Shown: piece by piece, positions 4,573 to 5,115 of the stretch
Numbering within the stretch: the stretch's first letter is position 1
Layout of the letters: the number at the start of each line of letters is the position of its first letter
Source: Candidatus Bathyarchaeota archaeon
Lineage (GTDB): Archaea; Thermoproteota; Bathyarchaeia; Bathyarchaeales; Bathyarchaeaceae
Direction: 5' to 3'
DNA length: 5,115 bases
NCBI GenBank assembly: GCA_023136395.1
Contig: JAGLRI010000103.1
Span: 1 to 5,115 of the forward strand
Notes under the pieces: model-generated
Database searches by the model: none
Seen by the model: only the letters and a program-made list of their open reading frames with translations
Told to the model about the DNA's origin: nothing
Program-made: the position numbers and the translations under genes

Positions 4573-5109
4573 ATGACTGAGTGGCATGAAGTACAAAAAA
4601 GGATTCTTAAAGAAAAAAATCTTGTAAACGATAAGTTTAGTAATAGACATTCCAAATTTTATTACATTCTTCCTGTTCCTAGAGAAAAAATTAAACGCGT
4701 CATAGTTTCACCAGTATCTCATATCGGAAACCTATGTAACGCTATCGATTTTTTAGTGCCAATGAATACAGAAGTGTATTCTGCAGCTGACGGAATAGTA
4801 ACTTCACTTAAAGACGACTCCAATGTTGGTGGAACTGACCCAAAATATTGGTACGAAGGAAATTATATCGTAATAAAGCATAACGGCGAGTCAACGGGAT
4901 ATGAACATTTCAAATATAAGGGAATTGTCGTAGAAGTAGCTGATGTTATACAACAAGGTCAATTAATTGGTTACAGTGGTAACACTGGTTATTCTAGGGG
5001 CCCTCATCTACATTTTGAAGTAATGGAATTTTTTGGACCAGGTGACGAAGACTATATTACACTCAAAGCAAGGTTTAAAGACTTTCATGATGCATATGAA
5101 ACAAAATAG
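4573..5109 (+). CDS. M23-family (LytM/NlpD-like) zinc peptidase homologue without signal peptide
   Basis: A 178-residue protein built around a peptidase M23 domain. Numbered from the ATG, SHIGNLCNAIDFLVP (49-63) carries the first metal motif with H50 and D59, in the longer H-x8-D spacing seen in one branch of the family, not H-x3-D. VYSAADGIVTSL (68-79) is the usual next strand. GYEHFKYKG (109-117) gives the active-site His, H112. GQLIGYSGNTGYSRGPHLHFEV (129-150) ends in HxH with H145 and H147. All expected zinc ligands and catalytic histidines are therefore present. Bacterial relatives cut peptidoglycan cross-bridges, which archaea lack, so the substrate here is unknown. There is no hydrophobic N-terminus: it opens with charged, helical MTEWHEVQKRILKEKN, so it looks cytoplasmic. 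It begins 42 bp after abce1 with no T-tract terminator between, so co-transcription is possible. The ATG was chosen over the GTG at 4564 because of GGTGG spacing. Confidence 0.85.
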   Translation: MTEWHEVQKRILKEKNLVNDKFSNRHSKFYYILPVPREKIKRVIVSPVSHIGNLCNAIDFLVPMNTEVYSAADGIVTSLKDDSNVGGTDPKYWYEGNYIVIKHNGESTGYEHFKYKGIVVEVADVIQQGQLIGYSGNTGYSRGPHLHFEVMEFFGPGDEDYITLKARFKDFHDAYETK

Positions 5110-5115
5110 GACTAT

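Noticed and set aside
1..5115. CRISPR array, insertion sequence, integrase, toxin-antitoxin or defence genes
   Set aside because: No regularly spaced repeats, transposase or integrase motifs, or defence-type proteins are visible. The genes are ordinary chromosomal functions.

Overview
The window is archaeal. The proof is a complete ABCE1/Rli1 ribosome-recycling ATPase (two 4Fe-4S motifs plus two ABC domains) and a Cgi121-type KEOPS subunit, both confined to archaea and eukaryotes. The flanking DNA agrees: short TATA-like boxes about 23-28 nt before several start codons, oligo-T tracts after genes, and a GGTGG ribosome-binding motif where a leader exists. The DNA is AT-rich, most strongly between genes. 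No gene fixes the lineage. A Thermoproteota (TACK) type archaeon such as a bathyarchaeon is a guess from protein style, not a demonstrated placement.

Layout, left to right: the last 38 codons of an unrecognised gene (+), followed by long T tracts; a MoaD/ThiS/SAMP-type ubiquitin-fold sulfur carrier ending in Gly-Gly (+); a purine-type phosphoribosyltransferase (-); the KEOPS subunit Cgi121 (+); a single-domain TsaC/YrdC-type threonylcarbamoyl-AMP synthase (-); ABCE1 (+); and a small cytoplasmic-looking M23 zinc peptidase homologue (+). From moaD-like to abce1 the genes alternate strands strictly, giving two convergent and two divergent junctions, so most are probably transcribed one gene at a time. 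Only abce1 and the M23 gene look co-directional enough to share a transcript.

Functionally the region leans towards tRNA modification and translation. The TsaC-like enzyme makes threonylcarbamoyl-adenylate, and KEOPS (of which Cgi121 is the tRNA-binding subunit) transfers that group to A37 of ANN-decoding tRNAs to form t6A. ABCE1 splits ribosomes. The ubiquitin-like protein may serve tRNA thiolation, molybdopterin synthesis or protein tagging, and the sequence does not say which. The phosphoribosyltransferase is a nucleotide-salvage type enzyme, and the M23 protein has no obvious link to the rest.

Nothing here amounts to a new defence or mobile system: I see no tRNA or rRNA gene, CRISPR array, insertion sequence or integrase. 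The points most worth a second look are a Gly in place of the conserved D-loop Asp in the second ABC domain of ABCE1, the archaeal signal-less M23 protein, the convergent pair of t6A genes, and the closely packed divergent promoters between the phosphoribosyltransferase and cgi121.
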